DNA of 6,128 bases. It comes from an uncultured Clostridium sp. Lineage in GTDB: Bacteria; Bacillota; Clostridia; Peptostreptococcales; Peptostreptococcaceae. Below are positions 6,018 through 6,128 of this stretch, piece after piece. Under the pieces are notes generated by a model. It did not search any database, was not told where the DNA came from, and worked only from the letters and a program-made list of their open reading frames with translations. How positions within the stretch are numbered: the stretch's first letter is position 1; the number at the start of each line of letters is the position of its first letter. A program made the translations under genes and the position numbers. The DNA is taken from the NCBI GenBank assembly GCA_900539645.1, contig UQCY01000115.1, positions 1 through 6,128 on the forward strand. The letters run 5' to 3'.

Positions 6018-6048
6018 TATTCATAAGTTTTACTTATGAATATTTTTT
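6018..6048 (+). terminator. Plus-strand intrinsic terminator
   Basis: A 10-bp stem (6018-6027 with 6033-6042, 5-nt loop) is followed directly by six T (6043-6048). The stem is AT-rich, so it may be weak. On the minus strand no U run follows, so the direction is plus, although no plus-strand gene precedes it. It could end a short RNA from the promoter at 5887-5915 or act as an attenuator for a plus-strand gene beyond the right edge. Confidence 0.5.
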
Positions 6049-6128
6049 GCATAAAAAAAAGTGTATTTTCATACCAATGTCATTAAGTTAGCATTGTTAA
6101 TGAGGTTATCTAAAAGAAAAATAGCAGG

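Noticed and set aside
6007..6024. Two tandem copies of an 8-bp unit (TTTATTCA)
   Set aside because: Two short AT-rich copies next to an AT-rich hairpin are expected by chance.
6080..6103. 7-bp inverted repeat with a 10-nt loop near the right edge
   Set aside because: It is short, has no U tract on either strand and overlaps two conflicting candidate coding frames, so no role can be supported.

Overview
The window looks like a chromosomal housekeeping region of a low-G+C Firmicute (roughly one third G+C by eye), most likely of the Clostridia and probably Peptostreptococcaceae-like. This rests on the AT-rich codons (AGA for Arg, TAA for every stop), strong AGGAGG-type ribosome binding sites, an S-box (SAM-I) riboswitch on metK, and the order murA - mreB/mbl - fabZ - metK, which I recall from Clostridioides and, in part, Bacillus. 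The spo genes (spoIID, spoIIQ, spoIIID) that lie between murA and mreB/mbl in those spore formers are absent, which suggests a non-sporulating relative such as Peptostreptococcus. The genus is an inference.

All five complete genes are on the minus strand and so read right to left. From the right: an intergenic region (5865-6128) with overlapping opposed promoters, a 17-bp palindrome and a plus-strand terminator; a lipoprotein with two tandem, nearly identical rhodanese domains (5088-5864) closed by a strong terminator; a 379-bp gap with two candidate promoters and a leader hairpin; murA (3458-4708); a short gap with an extended -10 promoter; mreB (2264-3307); a 13-bp hairpin lacking a U tract; fabZ (1754-2182, ATG start preferred over an upstream TTG); a consensus-like promoter, SAM-I riboswitch and terminator; metK (153-1346) and its terminator. 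Bases 1-88 hold no gene that I can see.

MurA (first committed step of peptidoglycan synthesis), MreB (placement of wall synthesis) and FabZ (fatty acid elongation) form an envelope-biogenesis cluster. MetK supplies S-adenosylmethionine under feedback from its own product. The rhodanese lipoprotein probably acts outside the membrane in sulfur transfer or thiol chemistry, but its substrate cannot be read from the sequence.

I see no mobile element, CRISPR array, tRNA or rRNA, and no clear new multi-gene system. The observations most worth a second look are the exclusive use of CAG for glutamine (31 of 31 codons counted in five genes, against the AT bias), the recently duplicated rhodanese lipoprotein, the loss of the sporulation block, and a possible small RNA or attenuated leader at the right end.
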